DNA of 64,000 nt, taken from Diphasiastrum complanatum. Its lineage: Eukaryota; Streptophyta; Lycopodiopsida; Lycopodiales; Lycopodiaceae. Below, in pieces: positions 33,070 through 45,591 of the stretch (within the stretch, counting starts at the first letter, position 1; every line of letters begins with the position of its first letter). A program made the position numbers and the translations under genes. Below the pieces are notes generated by a model. It worked only from the letters and a program-made list of their open reading frames with translations. It was not told the origin of the DNA and ran no database searches. Where the stretch lies: assembly GCA_029204225.1 (NCBI GenBank), contig CM055106.1:40316368-40380367 (forward strand), in the 5' to 3' direction.

Positions 33070-33603
33070 AGATGACTCTAGATAGAGTGAGATGTTGCTG
33101 GGTTAGATTGTCCATGCCCCCATATTTCATAGGCTTCAGGGATACTCGATAAAAGAGTCGTTACTGCATTTGAATCTTCAATGTTCGATCCTATTGCAGT
33201 CATTTGCTCCATAATATTTTTGAATGTGTTCAGATGGCTGAAAATAGTGTCTGCATCAGACATTTTAAGTGTGAAATTTTTTTTCTTTAGATGTAATTTG
33301 GAAGTGACATCACCGATATCATAGAGAGTTGCTAGGATGTCCCAGGCATCCTTAGCAGTCTATGTAGATCAAATATGACTGATCTGGGAGTCTATGATAT
33401 TCATAATGATTAAGACAAAAGCCTTGCCATCTTGTTGCCTCCATTTGATGATTCTAGCTACATTAGCCTTTGGCTTGATTTCAGTACCATCAACTATGTC
33501 CCACCATTCTCTGTCTAGTAGAATGACTTTCATCTTGAACTTCTAGAGATGGTAGTTCTCTCCATTGAGCTTGTCAATCAGAGAAGAACTAGAAGTAGAA
33601 TCC
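33070..33603 (-). pseudogene. decayed copia gag (element O)
   Basis: The minus strand reads MDSTSSSSLIDKLNGENYHL from 33603, then KMKVILLDREWWDIVDGTEI, with stops further on. The frame 33078-33263 (SDADTIFSHLNTFKNIMEQM, SIPEAYEIW) matches N's SKAESISSHIITFKILLQQM and LLEAYENW. It is broken by stops and truncated before the zinc knuckle. Confidence 0.75.
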
Positions 33604-33974
33604 ATTTTGGTATAGTAGCTATATCATTAGTAGAAACAACAATAGCAAGATACTGTTGGTTGCGCACTTGTTGAGATAAAGTCTTGGTAGAAACAAGACT
33701 AGATCTACAATGAATATACAGATTACTGAGCCACCCACTCTGATACCATGTAGAAAAATTATAAAAATTGAAATGATATCAAATTAGTAGAGCTCTGATA
33801 GAAACAGATGCCTAGATACCATGTCGAAAATCAATGGAAATGTGGTGCACAGCGGAAGTGGTGAGCAGGTGGTGTAGTGGATCGGAAGTGCGACAGTTAC
33901 CAACAATGCATTCAAGATTGATCGAACAATACAATGCACAATAAAACAGAGCAGTATTGGAATTCCAAGAAATT
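33070..33974 (-). mobile_element. copia element O, same family as N (minus), truncated
   Basis: Degenerate gag (33070-33603), leader, two primer-binding sites 73 bp apart as in N (33737-33748 and 33810-33821), then a partial LTR starting TGTCGAAAATCAATGG at 33822. The LTR is cut at about 33974 by gypsy sequence. Confidence 0.75.
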
Positions 33975-34640
33975 TTCACAAAAAATCTTTGAAGGCATAA
34001 CTCATCACTCGTTGGAAGGTGTTGGGAGTGTTACACAATCCAAATGGCATCACTCTATAGGCGTACATTCCCCACTCAATGGAGAATGCGGCCTTGTGCT
34101 AATCTTCTGGGGCTATTTGCACCTAGTTATAGCCACTAAACCCATCTAAAAAACTATAGACTTTTGCTTCAACTATTATCTCTAACACATTTTCTGTGAA
34201 AGATAGAAAATGGTCCTTGTTGGGTATTGATTTCAGCTTCTTGTAGTCCACACAAATTCTAAGTTTTTCATTTTTTTAGGTATTACCATGATAGGTGATA
34301 CCCAGTCCGTATGTTCTATTTTGTAGATGAATCCTACATCAAGAAGCTTTTTCAATTCTTCTTGGATTAGCTAGGTGTAGTGCAAATTAGACTGACATGA
34401 CCACTACCACTTCATCCATCTCATAATCCTTGAAGTATTGTGGCACATCATGTGCATGCTTTGGTTCTTCTAAGACATCTTGACAAATTTTCTCGTGCAT
34501 TTCCTGGTTGGTCATTGGTATTGATCCCTCATTTATCGCTCTTGGCCTTCTGCTCAGCAGTTTTAACCTTATAGAGGGGCTTGCATTCTCGGGACTGGCT
34601 TATTGTCGATTCACATCCTTTTCAAGGCTCGGTCAAGTTT
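33975..34640 (-). pseudogene. Ty3/gypsy reverse transcriptase fragment
   Basis: Degenerate minus-strand translation: EELKKLLDVGFIYKIEHTDW, VSPIMVIPKK and LEFVWTTRS, with later parts similar to the HYPLP and FxxWGTYAYRVMPFGLCNAP blocks ('gcgtacattccccactcaatggag', 34060-34090). The order matches gypsy RT domains 1-4. The YxDD motif was not found. It has stops throughout and lies between truncated O and truncated G. Confidence 0.7.
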
Positions 34641-34650
34641 CTTGACACTC

Positions 34651-35478
34651 TTAGATGGCTTCAAACCTAGCTTTGCGAGGAAGTAGAAAGTTGTTGAGTC
34701 TTGAATACCATGATCTAGGTGCTTGCTTCAAGCCATAAAGACTTCTAAATAGCAAACAGACCTTAGATTTATCCTTGATAAATCCTTGAGGCTGTTCCAT
34801 GTATATCTCCTCCTCAAGATAGCCATTCAAAAAAGCGTTGGAGACATCAAGTTGAAACAGTTTCCACTTAAAAAATAAGGCAAGAGATATTATGATTCTT
34901 ATTGTCACCATCTTTGGTATAGGAGCAAAGGTTTCTTCATAGTCAAGGCCATATATTTGTGCAAAGCCTTTAGCACATAATCTTGCCTTGTACTTGTTGA
35001 TGGAGCCATCATGATTGTACTTGATCTTGAACACGCATCCAATGACATTCGTGTTAGGTGGTGGATCCACTAGCTCCCATGTGTGGTTGGTGATCAAGGC
35101 ATCATATTCAATCTTCATGGCCTCATACCACTCCTTGGTATTGAGGGCTTCTTGGACATCTTTGGGCTCCTCATGAGAAACAAAATAAGCATAATTGGAA
35201 TCAAGATCCACTTGTTTCCCTTTGTCATCATAAGTGAGCTTCTTGGGCTCGGATATCTCCCTCATGGATCTTCTAGGAGTGAAAATCTGAGGAATTCCAT
35301 CTTCAAATCTCGACGACTCCATATGTTGATTGTCCCCAATAACAAAAGGTGATAGATTTTGAGGTTGCTTGATCTCGGCCCCTCCAAGATTGGACTTTTC
35401 TTCTTCATGAAAAACTACATCTCTACTATCAATTACTTTAGAAGTAGAGAGCATGTAGATTCGATAGGCTTTATCCAA
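34651..35478 (-). pseudogene. copia integrase C-end, linker and RT start (element G)
   Basis: It begins DKAYRIYMLSTSKVIDSRDV (integrase C-end), then a proline/serine linker, then RT: HTWELVDPPPNTNVIGCVFK, YKARLCAKGFAQIYGLDYEE, TFAPIPKMVTIRIIISLALF. It keeps QLDVSNAFLNGYLEEEIYME (first catalytic Asp) and SLYGLKQAPRSWYSRLNNFL, then stops. The YVDD half and RNase H are deleted. It is in a different frame from the upstream integrase ORF, so there is a frameshift near 35475. Confidence 0.85.
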
Positions 35479-36586
35479 CCATTACTCCTTTGCTTGCACA
35501 AGGATCATCCTTCTTTCTTGTTTCCAAGGGAATATGGACAAAGCAAATGCATCCAAATACTCTAAGGTGGTCAACCTTAGGTTTCTTCAAATAAAGTGCT
35601 TCATATGGTGACTTTCCTCCAAGTGCAACATGAGGGAGTCGATTGCAAAGATAGTTTGAACAATTGATGGCCTCACCCCAAAAGTCTTTTGGCAAGGATG
35701 CCTCAATTCTAATGGCTTTGGCACATTCACACAATGTTCTGTTCTTTCTTTCAGCCACCCCATTTTGAGATGGTACATATGCACAAGCAAACTCCCTTTT
35801 AATGCCTTCAGGCTCACAATAATCATGAAATTTATTGGAAGTGTACTCACCACCTCCATCACTTCTAAGAATCTTGATTTTGTATGAAATTTGCTTTTCA
35901 ACTAGAGCTTTGAACTTTAGGAAATAGTCAAACACCATAGACTTTGAAGCTAGAAGATATACCCAAGTAAATCTAGTGAAATCATCAATGAAAGCTACAA
36001 AGCAAGTAGCACCACCCTTGCTCTTTGAAGATGAGAAGTGCACATCTGAGTGTATGAGCTCCAATGGATGTGTAGTCTTGATAGATGACTTTGAAAAAGG
36101 CTTCTTATGAGACTTAGATATGGCACAAGCCTCACATGCCTTGAAATTATTGGAGATAAGATTAGGCAAGCCAATAGCTTTGGCTTTCTTGTCCATGGAC
36201 ACCATAGAACTATAGTTAGGATGTCCCAACCTTCTATGCCAAAGTTCCTCCAAAGAAACATGAGAAGCAAAAGCACCATCATGGGAGTTAGCATACTCTT
36301 TGGGATCAAGCTTGTAGATCCCACCATATCTAGACCCAAATGCAAGGATCTCATCATGCTTCTTCATTGTACATGTATCAACATTGAAATTCACATCTAG
36401 TCCACTATCAAACAATTGACCAACACTAATAAGATTTTTTGTTAACTTAGGAACAAAAAGTACTTTAGACAGAAAAAGAACTTTTGATGAAGAAAGCTTT
36501 AAGGGAATGGTCCCTATGCCTTCAATAGCACACCCATGATCATTTGATGTGTAAATGGACTTCTTGGCTCCTTCATAAGGTGACAT
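35471..36586 (-). pseudogene. copia protease end and integrase (element G)
   Basis: It continues gag-protease in the same frame after one TGA stop (36590-36592). The frame contains LWHRRLGHPNYSSM and CEACAISKSH (HHCC zinc site), then HSDVHFSSSKSKGG, FIDDFTRFTWVYLLASKSM, ILRSDGGGEYTSNKF and PSQNGVAERKNRTLC, which supply the three catalytic acidic residues. It then runs to the KPKVDHLRVFGCICF C-terminal block. It is the best-kept integrase in the window outside A and K, but separated from both neighbours by a stop and a frameshift. Confidence 0.85.
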
Positions 36587-36589
36587 AGA

Positions 36590-37591
36590 TCAAAAAGAAT
36601 ACTTGGAGCTACGCATATGTGAGGAAGCTCCACTGTCAATATACCACGAACCATCCTTCTTGAAAGGTGATGAAGAAAAACTCGAGACCATAAGAGATCC
36701 ATCTCCATCACTTGCATGAGCATCTTCCTTCTCTTCATTAGAAATGTTGACTTTCTTGAATTGACTCTTTTTCTTGAAGCAATTGGTGGCATAATGCCCC
36801 TTCTTGCCACAAAAGAAACACTTGATGTTTTTCTTCTTCTTCTTGGATGTGGAAGCTTGAGAGGACTCATCCTCTTCTCCTTTCTCCTTGGAAATAAGAT
36901 TGTTCTTGCTTGAAGAGGACTGGTGTTGATTCTTACTTCTTGTCTTGTGCTTGTCTTTGGTAAAGAGAGCTTTACCATCAATGTTGAGAGACAGTCTCTC
37001 CATTTTCAAGAGTTTATACTCTTGTCTTGATTCTTCAGAAATGAGCACACTTTGGAGTGCTTCCAAACTTGGTAGCTCCTCCTTAATGGCATAACTCTGA
37101 ACAAGGTCGTCATATTCCTCCTTTAACCCATTAAGTATGACTTGAACAAGTTCATTTTGGTTGATGGAGTCTCCTATGCATGACAATTCTCTATGGAGGT
37201 CTTTGACTCTCATTACATAAGTTGAAGCACATTCATCACTTCTCTGTACACTTTGAAAAATTTGGTTTCTTATTGTTAAAAGTCTAGAAGTATTCTTTGC
37301 CTCATAGATGGACTTGAGAGTTTCCGAAGCATCTTTGGCATTAGTACAAGCACCAATATATCTTAAGATATCATTTGAGACATTCATCTTAATATAATGC
37401 AGAGCCATCCTAGCTCTCTTTTTGTACTTTGGAATATCTTGAGGAATTTGTGGTTCTTCTTCAATGCCAAGTACAATATCCATCACATCTTGTAGTATTA
37501 AGACAGATTCCATTCTAACCTTCCAAATTGAGTAATTGGAGGTTGACAATCTTTCACTTACTTCTAATAGAAAGACACCCATTGAAGTCAT
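36590..37591 (-). pseudogene. copia gag and protease start (element G)
   Basis: 333 codons from MTSMGVFLLEVSERLSTSNY. It carries gag blocks ALHYIKMNVSNDILRYIG, SRLLTIRNQIFQSVQRSDE and NELVQVILNGLKEEYDDL, a lysine/serine-rich stretch, an intact zinc knuckle CFFCGKKGHYATNC (CX2CX4HX4C) and protease WYIDSGASSHM. A single TGA then ends the frame while similarity continues in the same frame downstream. This is either a point mutation or a stop suppressed at low rate. Confidence 0.85.
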
Positions 37592-38350
37592 AAAGAATGA
37601 TGGAAATAAAAAAAGATGGATGAAAAAAATTGCTTATCTTCTCACTATAGAAACCAATCAAGGGAAAAAAACCAAATCCTATTTAAAGACAAAGCAAAAA
37701 AACTGTGAGATAGATCTCACTAGCTTGACAATCTCTCTAAAACAAGATTTGAATCATCAAAAAAGATGAAGTATGGCAAAAGTTATGGTTCTCTGAAAAT
37801 CACACGTGTGAAATACTCCAAAAATGTCAAATTGACTCAAATACAATCTATTTGTATGAAACAATTTGCCTAGAACCTATAAATTTTGTCTAAATCACAT
37901 ATAGATGAGATTGTTCAACTTTTGGATGATTTTTGTGATCATTCAAGTAATAAATGACATGTACACATGATTTGCCACAGGTCTAGGCACCCTACTTACA
38001 ACTCTTCAAAAGCTTATAACTTCTGATTGGCTTATCCAACTGTCATGATTCAAATTGCATCAAATTTTACACATTTCTAGCTTTCTAGTGGGCTATTTTG
38101 CATAAAATTTGGATCTAAGGTGAGAGAGAACCACCAAACGGAAAATGGGCGGATTTCACATGTGCCAGCACCTAAAATTCCGTACAGTACCTGATCTGGA
38201 CCATTCAAAGTGGTTTGAAGTTCTAAATCACCAGAAAACTGCAAACTAGCTAGAAAGTAGAATCTAGACAATTCTTAGCTTGAAATTTGATCAAATCTGC
38301 AAACTTTTTGATTAGATTTACTTGTAAAACTTAGGTAGGCTTTGATACCA

Positions 38351-38963
38351 TGATGAATTCACACGTGTGGGATGCCCTACACATGTACTTTTGATCTCCT
38401 AAGCCCAATAATACCATAAAGATCAGACTAGCATTGGTTGACGATAGGAAAGTTGATCATACAAGAAATATTATTGTATTACAAGCAAGATCTGTCAACA
38501 AAACATGAAACTAAGCATAATAAATGCCTCAACTCAACTAGAGAGAGAAAATAGAAAGTACAAAACTCATGTAGAGAGAGAGGGCACAAAGAGCTTGTCT
38601 CCAAATTTGCATTACACACAAATTTCATCAGCTTCTCAATGAGAGTACATCACATATATATAGATCCATGGACTCTCCTCCTACTTTGAGTTGAATTGGA
38701 GTTGTGAATCCACCTCTCAAGCTATCTAGACTTATTCAAGCCACCTCACTATATCTAATTGTGCCACCTAGTCTTTTCATGCATTAAATATGGCATGTAA
38801 AATACAAATGGCAATTCCTATGGTAGTCGAGTTTCTACTTCTACCTACCTTGAATATTTTATTCTAAGATGGGTCTTCACTAAGCCAAAAGATCTTAATT
38901 CATGTTTGGCATTTTTAGGACCCCTACTCACAACATTAGATAGATTTTTCCAATATTTTGACA
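38351..38963 (-). repeat. 5' LTR of element G
   Basis: 613 bp by inferred ends (TGATGAATTCACACG ... AATATTTTGACA). The outer side is followed by CTCCCATCAACC, which on the minus strand looks like a polypurine tract. The LTR may therefore be shared with a lost tandem copy. Confidence 0.6.
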
Positions 38964-39219
38964 CTCCCATCAACCATATTCCTAGATTTTGACTTGATCT
39001 ACATTTTCCAACCTCCCATCACTTCACCTAGATTTTCCAATTCCCAAGTCAAAGCAATAGCAGATGAAAACCATGTACTCTAAACTATCTCTAAATAACT
39101 AAAAACTTTGTCTGATGCACTTCTACTAATAAGCAATAAGTGTGCAACTTTCTTGGAAAGTTGATATGTTGATTGTCATACAAAAGAGCATAGTCTCCTT
39201 CTCATAAAACAACTTTATC

Positions 39220-40065
39220 AAATTATCAAAGCTTCTCTTTCGTTGCAACTAAATTTTCGTTGTGTCAATTAGTGCTTGATTTCGTTTTTCTTCTAGCTTC
39301 TCAATCGATAAAAATTTCTTCTTTAAACTTTAGTGTTCGTCAGATCGAGATTCAACCTTTACTCAGTAAGTCAGTACTTCAAATTCAATAGGCAGTGTCG
39401 GGTGCATGTCGTAAACCAAATAGAACAGTGTCTGTTTTGTGGTCACTTTTTCAGCATTCTGATATGCCCAAACAGATGGCAACTTCTGATTCCAACTTCT
39501 GCGTGCATTATGGTGATCTTGTTCAAGATTTTACACAATATGCCATTGACTCTCTCAGTCAAACCATTAGCCTTTGGGTTGTATGGAGTTGTCTTTCGAT
39601 GTTTAATCACGAAGTGTTTTGTAAGCAGATGAATCATATCATTCAGAAAGTGTGTCCCTTTGTCATTTACCAGTTCCAAAGGACAACCATATTGGGTTAT
39701 GATATTCCAAAATAGAAACCCTACAACAGTTTTAGCATTGTTCCGCTTTGTGGCTTTTGCTTCGACCATCTGTGTCGCATAGTCAGTGGCTACCAAGATA
39801 TAACTTCATTTGGTATAACGAGTGATAGGCTTAATAGGTCTGACAAAGTCAATGCCCCATTTTTCAAATGGTGCAAGAGGAAGTATCGAGGTGACTGGCC
39901 AATGCATCGAAGAAGTTTGTCTTCTGACTCGTTGGCATGGATCACATGTTTGATAAATGATGTGACATCTTTATACATAGTCGGCCACCAATATTTCACA
40001 TTTAAGATCTTCTTAACAATATTGAGTACTGCAAAATGTCCACCAACATCTTTTGAGTGTGAAGT
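39220..40065 (-). pseudogene. Ty3/gypsy integrase fragment
   Basis: Minus-strand translation, partly frameshifted: SKDVGGHFAVLNIVKKILNV and KYWWPTMYKDV (zinc-binding region), then TDYATQMVEAKATKRNNAKT (first Asp), ELVNDKGTHFLNDMIHLLTK (second Asp), TTPYNPKANGLTERVNGIL (Glu), and a C-terminal part like PIEFEVLTYRV and EKLEEKRNQALIDTTKI. All three catalytic residues can be seen, but frameshifts and stops break it. It is cut at 40065 by the LTR of element H. Confidence 0.85.
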
Positions 40066-40511
40066 TGTTGGAGAGTTTGTAGATATTGAGGCAATCCTAA
40101 CCATAGTTAATAAGTAGAACTTTAGGCTTTTTTGCGGGACTTTTAATTTCGCAGGGCCTAAAAGTGAAGTTAGTGAATAAAAAGGGTTTCCACCAAAATT
40201 CAAATTCAAATTGGTTCCCTCCAATTTTTTTAATGGGTTCTCTCCACTTTATGAATTTCAAATACTTAGGGTAGAAATTGGCCAATAGGATTTGAGGCCA
40301 AAGCCCTAGAATCCACTAATCTAATTATTGTAGACACTTTCTCTCTAATTATTGTAGACACTTTCTCTCTTCATTTCAATACAAGCAGGTTGGGCCTCTT
40401 ATGGAATGAATATGGACATGTCCTTGCTCTTTGTCTTTTCCCTCTAACTCTCATGTCTTCTTTGGATTTACTAATTGTTGGGATTGATCTTTGTTATACT
40501 TTTTGTGGGGA

Positions 40512-40610
<99 letters not shown>

Positions 40611-40865
40611 TAAGCTTTTCCTTCACTTAAGTAGTGTTAGTGGATCATAGTGCTAATTGTTAGTGTTAGTGGATCATAGTGTTAATGGAGTAGTGTTAAT
40701 GTTTAGTGTTAGATGTGGATCATAAGCACATGTTTGTTTATGAACTATGCTATCGCTCTCATGGTAACGAATCTCCGCGTGTGACAACTAGTTAATCCTC
40801 TTCATCTCCTTGATGCTTGTGTGCTTGGATTTAGGGTTGAAGGTGGATAGGAAATACCCACTACA
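40066..40865 (+). repeat. 5' LTR of element H
   Basis: 800 bp. It includes an insertion relative to the other LTR ('gggtttccaccaaaattc' region) and a (GA)n run at about 40511-40611. Confidence 0.7.
40511..40611 (+). repeat. (GA)n microsatellite in H 5' LTR
   Basis: About 50 GA units with two interruptions. Confidence 0.95.
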
Positions 40866-41039
40866 ATTTTGGCACCGTTGTCGGGGAGCTACGCCAATTT
40901 TTCATTTTCAACATGTTTACGATGGTTAATTTGCATTTTAGGAATCTTGGTTTTGGTATACTAGGGTTAGCTTTGCATTATGGATGTGATTTGTGAGAGT
41001 TATGTCCAAAAATGTTCAAAAAAAAATGAGTGGGGACTG

Positions 41040-41640
41040 TATTTTTTGTTTTTTTTTTTCTGTTCTTTTTTATTCAATTGCCTTCCAAATTTTTGTTCTC
41101 TGTAATTTGATTTGAATAGGTAGGATTGTAGAGCATTGAAAGGCCAGCCATATAGTTTTTTTTGGATTTCATTCAGTATTGAGCAAGTTACAAATTTTTG
41201 AAGTGTAACAAAATTTTATAAACTTGTCAAAAATAAAAAAAAAATTATTTTTTTGTTTTTTTGCTCTTTTTTATTCAGTTTCCACCCAACTTTTTATCTT
41301 TGTAATTCAATCGGAATAGATAAAACTGTAGAGCATTGAAAGAGCTTTCTAGCCATATAATTCTTTTTTGGATTTTGTCAAGTATTGAGCAAGTTACAAA
41401 TGTTTGAAGTTTTGCAACAAAATTCTATAAAATTGTCAAAAACTAGAAACCTCTAGATTTTTTTATTTTTCTGCCTTGTTTGATCCATTTTTGCACTACC
41501 TTCTATTCTCTATAATCTGATCCGAATACACAAACTTGTAGAGCATTGAAAGCGCTTTCTGGAGATATCATTGTTTTCTCATTTCGTTAAGTATTAAGGA
41601 AGTTGCAAAGTTTTGAAAATGTCAAAAAAAAAAATTCTGT
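41040..41640 (+). repeat. three diverged ~200-bp tandem repeats inside H
   Basis: Each unit contains 'gtagagcattgaaag' and '(t)tcaagtattgagcaagttac' or a variant, spaced about 200 bp apart (near 41131, 41331 and 41540). No coding potential. Confidence 0.75.
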
Positions 41641-41864
41641 AACCTTGTCATTACCTTCAACAATGTCATTGCTAGCAGCTGCACCTATCTACAAGGATTA
41701 AAATCAACAACATTATCTTGGGATCTTTTTTTGGATGGTGTCGACTACCCATTTGTCAGTGAACAAGGTTATCATGAATGGCCACCAGACCCATATGGCT
41801 GAAAATTTGCATTTAAGCATCAAGGTTGGTATCGTGGGAGCGCCACCAATTTTGATGGGGATAC

Positions 41865-42557
<693 letters not shown>

Positions 42558-42759
42558 AAAGCTCGAATAAACTTTTGAATATCAATTAATTCGAGACAAC
42601 GACAAAGTTTTTTGTGAAGAATAAAAAGCCATTCAACTTGACTATTGGTTTTGATGAGGAAATTCATCTTGCATGTACTATTACAAGTTGTAAACATCAA
42701 TTTTAGTCTTGTAGAAACTCAAGCTACATGATATGCATTTATGTCTAGTTGGTCAAAAA

Positions 42760-42985
42760 TGTGAAAGTACTGTACTTTAGGACCATAAATGGATCTACAA
42801 AAGATCCACAAGAGTGATTGGATGCTTGCTTAACAATCTATCAAAAAACTAGACACAAAAAATTTGATCTAGATTGGCAATTTGACAAACAACAAGCATT
42901 AACAATCAAAAGCATTGATAAACATTGAAATCCGAGCCCACATGTGTGTACTACAGGCTTTAGTACGGCCTTCAACCTAAGAAAC
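42760..42985 (-). repeat. partial LTR of element C
   Basis: Plus strand TGTGAAAGTACTGTACTTTA and on, about 95 percent like 404-607 by eye. It breaks off after 'tactacaggctttagtacgg'. Confidence 0.75.
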
Positions 42986-43005
42986 AAGTAGAAATTGATT
43001 TGGTT

Positions 43006-43828
43006 TCATTTGGCCATGGATTCCAAGGCATTTTGTGCACTTGAAGATAGATCAATAAAACTATTAAGTGCATACATAATGTTGCCAAAGACTTGCCTTG
43101 CTTGATGCAAATGATTGAGCCTAGATGGCTCCATCTTGATACTCATGGTTCTTTTTGGAGTCCTCGGGTCTTGAGCTTGCTGCTCCACTTGACTTGACTC
43201 CAAACCATCAATGAATTGAATAAGGTGTTGATCCAAAGGTGCTTCTTAAAGTTTACAAATCTTCCACTTTTGAAAGATCACATTTCTATCATTGACAAAT
43301 TCTTTGGTGAAAAACAAGTAGATTCTACAATCTCTACTTGAAGAGCAATATTACATTGGAATGATCATGCACAAAGCATGTGGACACAAATATTTCCAAA
43401 GCAAATGATTTTTCATCTTTTATGACTCTATTCAAACTATTACAAAAATAGTTATCCAATGAAATTGCTTTATCAACAACAAATGTAGATTTCAAAGCAT
43501 CCCATTTCATTGTCTTGTCATAAAAAGTAATAAACACCATGAATCTTAAAGATAAGAAACAAGTCTCCTCATGTCCACTAATACTTTCCAAAAAGTATTC
43601 AAAGATAGTAGACTCTCCAATGATCACCACCCTTGCAAGATGCACACTTGAATGGACAATTTGCATGCAATTTGATGACTCAGCCATTGTCATTGAGGAC
43701 TCCCTTGGAATTCTCATGCTTTGAGGCTGATCCTCAAAATCTTCCTCCTTGTGATGCTCCTCCTCAATGCAAGCAAGATCACACTTTGCCAAGATCTCCT
43801 CTTGAGTGATCTCCTCTGCCAAGCTCAC
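43006..43828 (-). pseudogene. pol remnants of element C
   Basis: The minus frame 43006-43236 contains VEQQAQDPRTPKRTMSIKME, like the integrase-RT linker of K (EDPPQDARTPRTPRTPRRST). The frame 43334-43828 begins with an acidic stretch (EEEHHKEEDFEDQPQSMRIP) of the same linker type, followed by unassigned sequence. No catalytic motif of integrase, RT or RNase H is left. Confidence 0.5.
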
Positions 43829-44745
43829 CCTCTCAAAAGCAACACTAGCTTCCAGCTTAAAAATCTTCCATGCTTAAATCCCTTTGCAATGCAAACATCA
43901 TTCTTCAAGATGAAAAAAACACCATGCTTAAACTGGACATCCAAACCACTTTCTAAGAGTAGACCAACACTAAGCATATTCCTGGTGATTGATGGTACAT
44001 AAAGGACATTTTTTAGATCCATGCATTTTGAGGATTCTAGACACAAAGAGAAGGTGCCAACACCATCTATCCTACACTCTTCATCATTTGCAGTAAAGAC
44101 AAACTTTTTAGCATCATTGAAAGAGTGTAAGGTTGAGAAAAAGTCCTTTTCACAAGGCATGTGGGAGCTAGCCCCACTGCCGATCCACCAATTGTCTCTT
44201 GAATTGCTATTGCTTGTTGGTGAGAATGTAGATGCCATCAAGAATACATCTACTTCATCCTCCTCCTCCTCATTTGCAAGGTTTCCTTGTTTGTCCTCCT
44301 CCACTTGTGCTCTTAGTCTCTTGTAGCATTCAGATGCATAATGCCCCTTCTTTCCACAAAAGAAGCATTAATGCTTTGACTTGTTCTTTGAGCTTGATGC
44401 ATCATCCTCTTCTTTGGCCTCCTTTGAATGCTTCTTCTTTCCATTGGTGTTCTTTTTGCCCTTGAATGAGAAATTGGCTTTCTCATCACCATCCTGCAAA
44501 GACAAGGAACTCATCCTAGATTTTGCATGGAGCATCCTACACTCTTTAGCCACTAATACACTATGAAGTTTTTCCATAGTTGACAAAGTGTCTTGGATGG
44601 CAAAACTTTGGACCAAATTTGCAAAGTCATCTCCTAGACCATTAAGGACAATTTGTACAAGCTCTCTATCATGAATCTTCTCTCCAATGGAAGCCAACTC
44701 CCTGTTTAGAGACTTGATTATGAGTACATAGTCCTGTGCACTCTC
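43825..44745 (-). pseudogene. gag C-terminal half and dead protease of element C
   Basis: From 44745 down: ESAQDYVLIIKSLNRELASI, DRELVQIVLNGLGDDFANLV, FKGKKNTNGKKKHSKEAKEE, then a TAA stop directly before the zinc knuckle CFFCGKKGHYASEC, then an acidic stretch and the protease NWWIGSGASSHMPCEKDFF. The protease active site DSG has become GSG, removing the catalytic aspartate. With the stop before the knuckle and another in the N-terminal part (near 55264), no functional Gag or protease can be made. Confidence 0.85.
44741..44745. repeat. target-site duplication of element B, left (CTCTC)
   Basis: CTCTC precedes the LTR start TGTGAAAAATGC; the same five bases follow the 3' LTR at 55054-55058. 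Confidence 0.9.
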
Positions 44746-45578
44746 TGTGAAAAATGCAAAAATAAGCTTGGTAGAGGCCAAAAAGTCTTGTATATAGATA
44801 AACACACATGTGTGGAGCCTGTTCCCACGTGTGAAACTAGTGTACTTGTCATGTACCATAATCATATACGTTGTACATATGATTTAATTCAAGTTCTAGT
44901 GGCTAAAATGGCCAAAAACTAGTTTTCTAGATATATGACACATGGCATCGATCTATTGATTGCATAAGCCACATCCTTTGGTTAGGTGTCATATCCCATG
45001 TGTAGAGGACAGCTCACATGTGTGGAATAAGCTGAAGTAGGCAAATTTTGACTTCTAGAAGATTTCCAAGTAGATTTCCATATAGAAGGAAAATGGACCA
45101 AAAGTGCTCAAAATAGAAGATTTTGTCCAAGTGTCAGTTTTGCATGATGAATCATCATATGACAAAGCACCTTCACACATGTGGGATCAGAGGGATGATC
45201 AGTACCATGAGCTCTCACTTATTGTATATATAGAGCCACATTTGGCCATGATCATTGTGAGACACCAATCTTGGTTTTGGAAGCAATTTTAAGTGATTCT
45301 CTCCATTTGTCTACATTTGTTTTGATTGTTTTGAGGTTTTATCAATGTGTACTTGATTTTTAGGTTGGAGTCCGTACTCAGACAGTGTTTCACACATGTG
45401 AAACCATAAAGTACACTTACCTTCAATTAATGATTGTTCTTGTTAGGATTTTGTGTCTAGAATTGATCTATATTGATCTTAATTTGAAGTAGATTGATAG
45501 ATCAAGTAATCTGACAACCAATACCTCTTGAGGATGAGATTAGGATCCACTCTTGGTCCTTTTTGTACTTTTTTCACA
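44746..45578 (+). repeat. 5' LTR of element B
   Basis: 833 bp, TGTGAAAAATGC to GTACTTTTTTCACA. It contains TATATATAG at 45225-45233 and several CACATGTG or CACGTGTG palindromes (44807-44833, 45005, 45173, 45392). Confidence 0.9.
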
Positions 45579-45591
45579 TGGTATCAGAGCC
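45579..45591 (+). other. primer-binding site of B
   Basis: TGGTATCAGAGCC, tRNA-iMet type, directly after the LTR. Confidence 0.9.

Larger units (their letters stand above)
34641..38963 (-). mobile_element. copia element G (minus), truncated within RT
   Basis: 5' LTR 38351-38963, primer-binding site 38339-38350 (minus TGGTATCAAAGC), leader, gag-protease start (36590-37591), protease-integrase (35471-36586) and RT start (34651-35478). It is cut at about 34640 next to gypsy sequence, so the RT end, RNase H and 3' LTR are gone. It is related to F by gag and by LTR end (TGATGAATTCACACGTGTGG). Confidence 0.85.

Noticed and set aside
33975-40065. Gypsy RT (33975-34640) and gypsy integrase (39220-40065) as one split element
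   Set aside because: On the minus strand RT must lie at higher coordinates than integrase; here it is the reverse, so they are separate fragments.
40097-40285. Minus ORF over the left LTR of H
   Set aside because: It lies wholly inside an LTR and has no recognised similarity.
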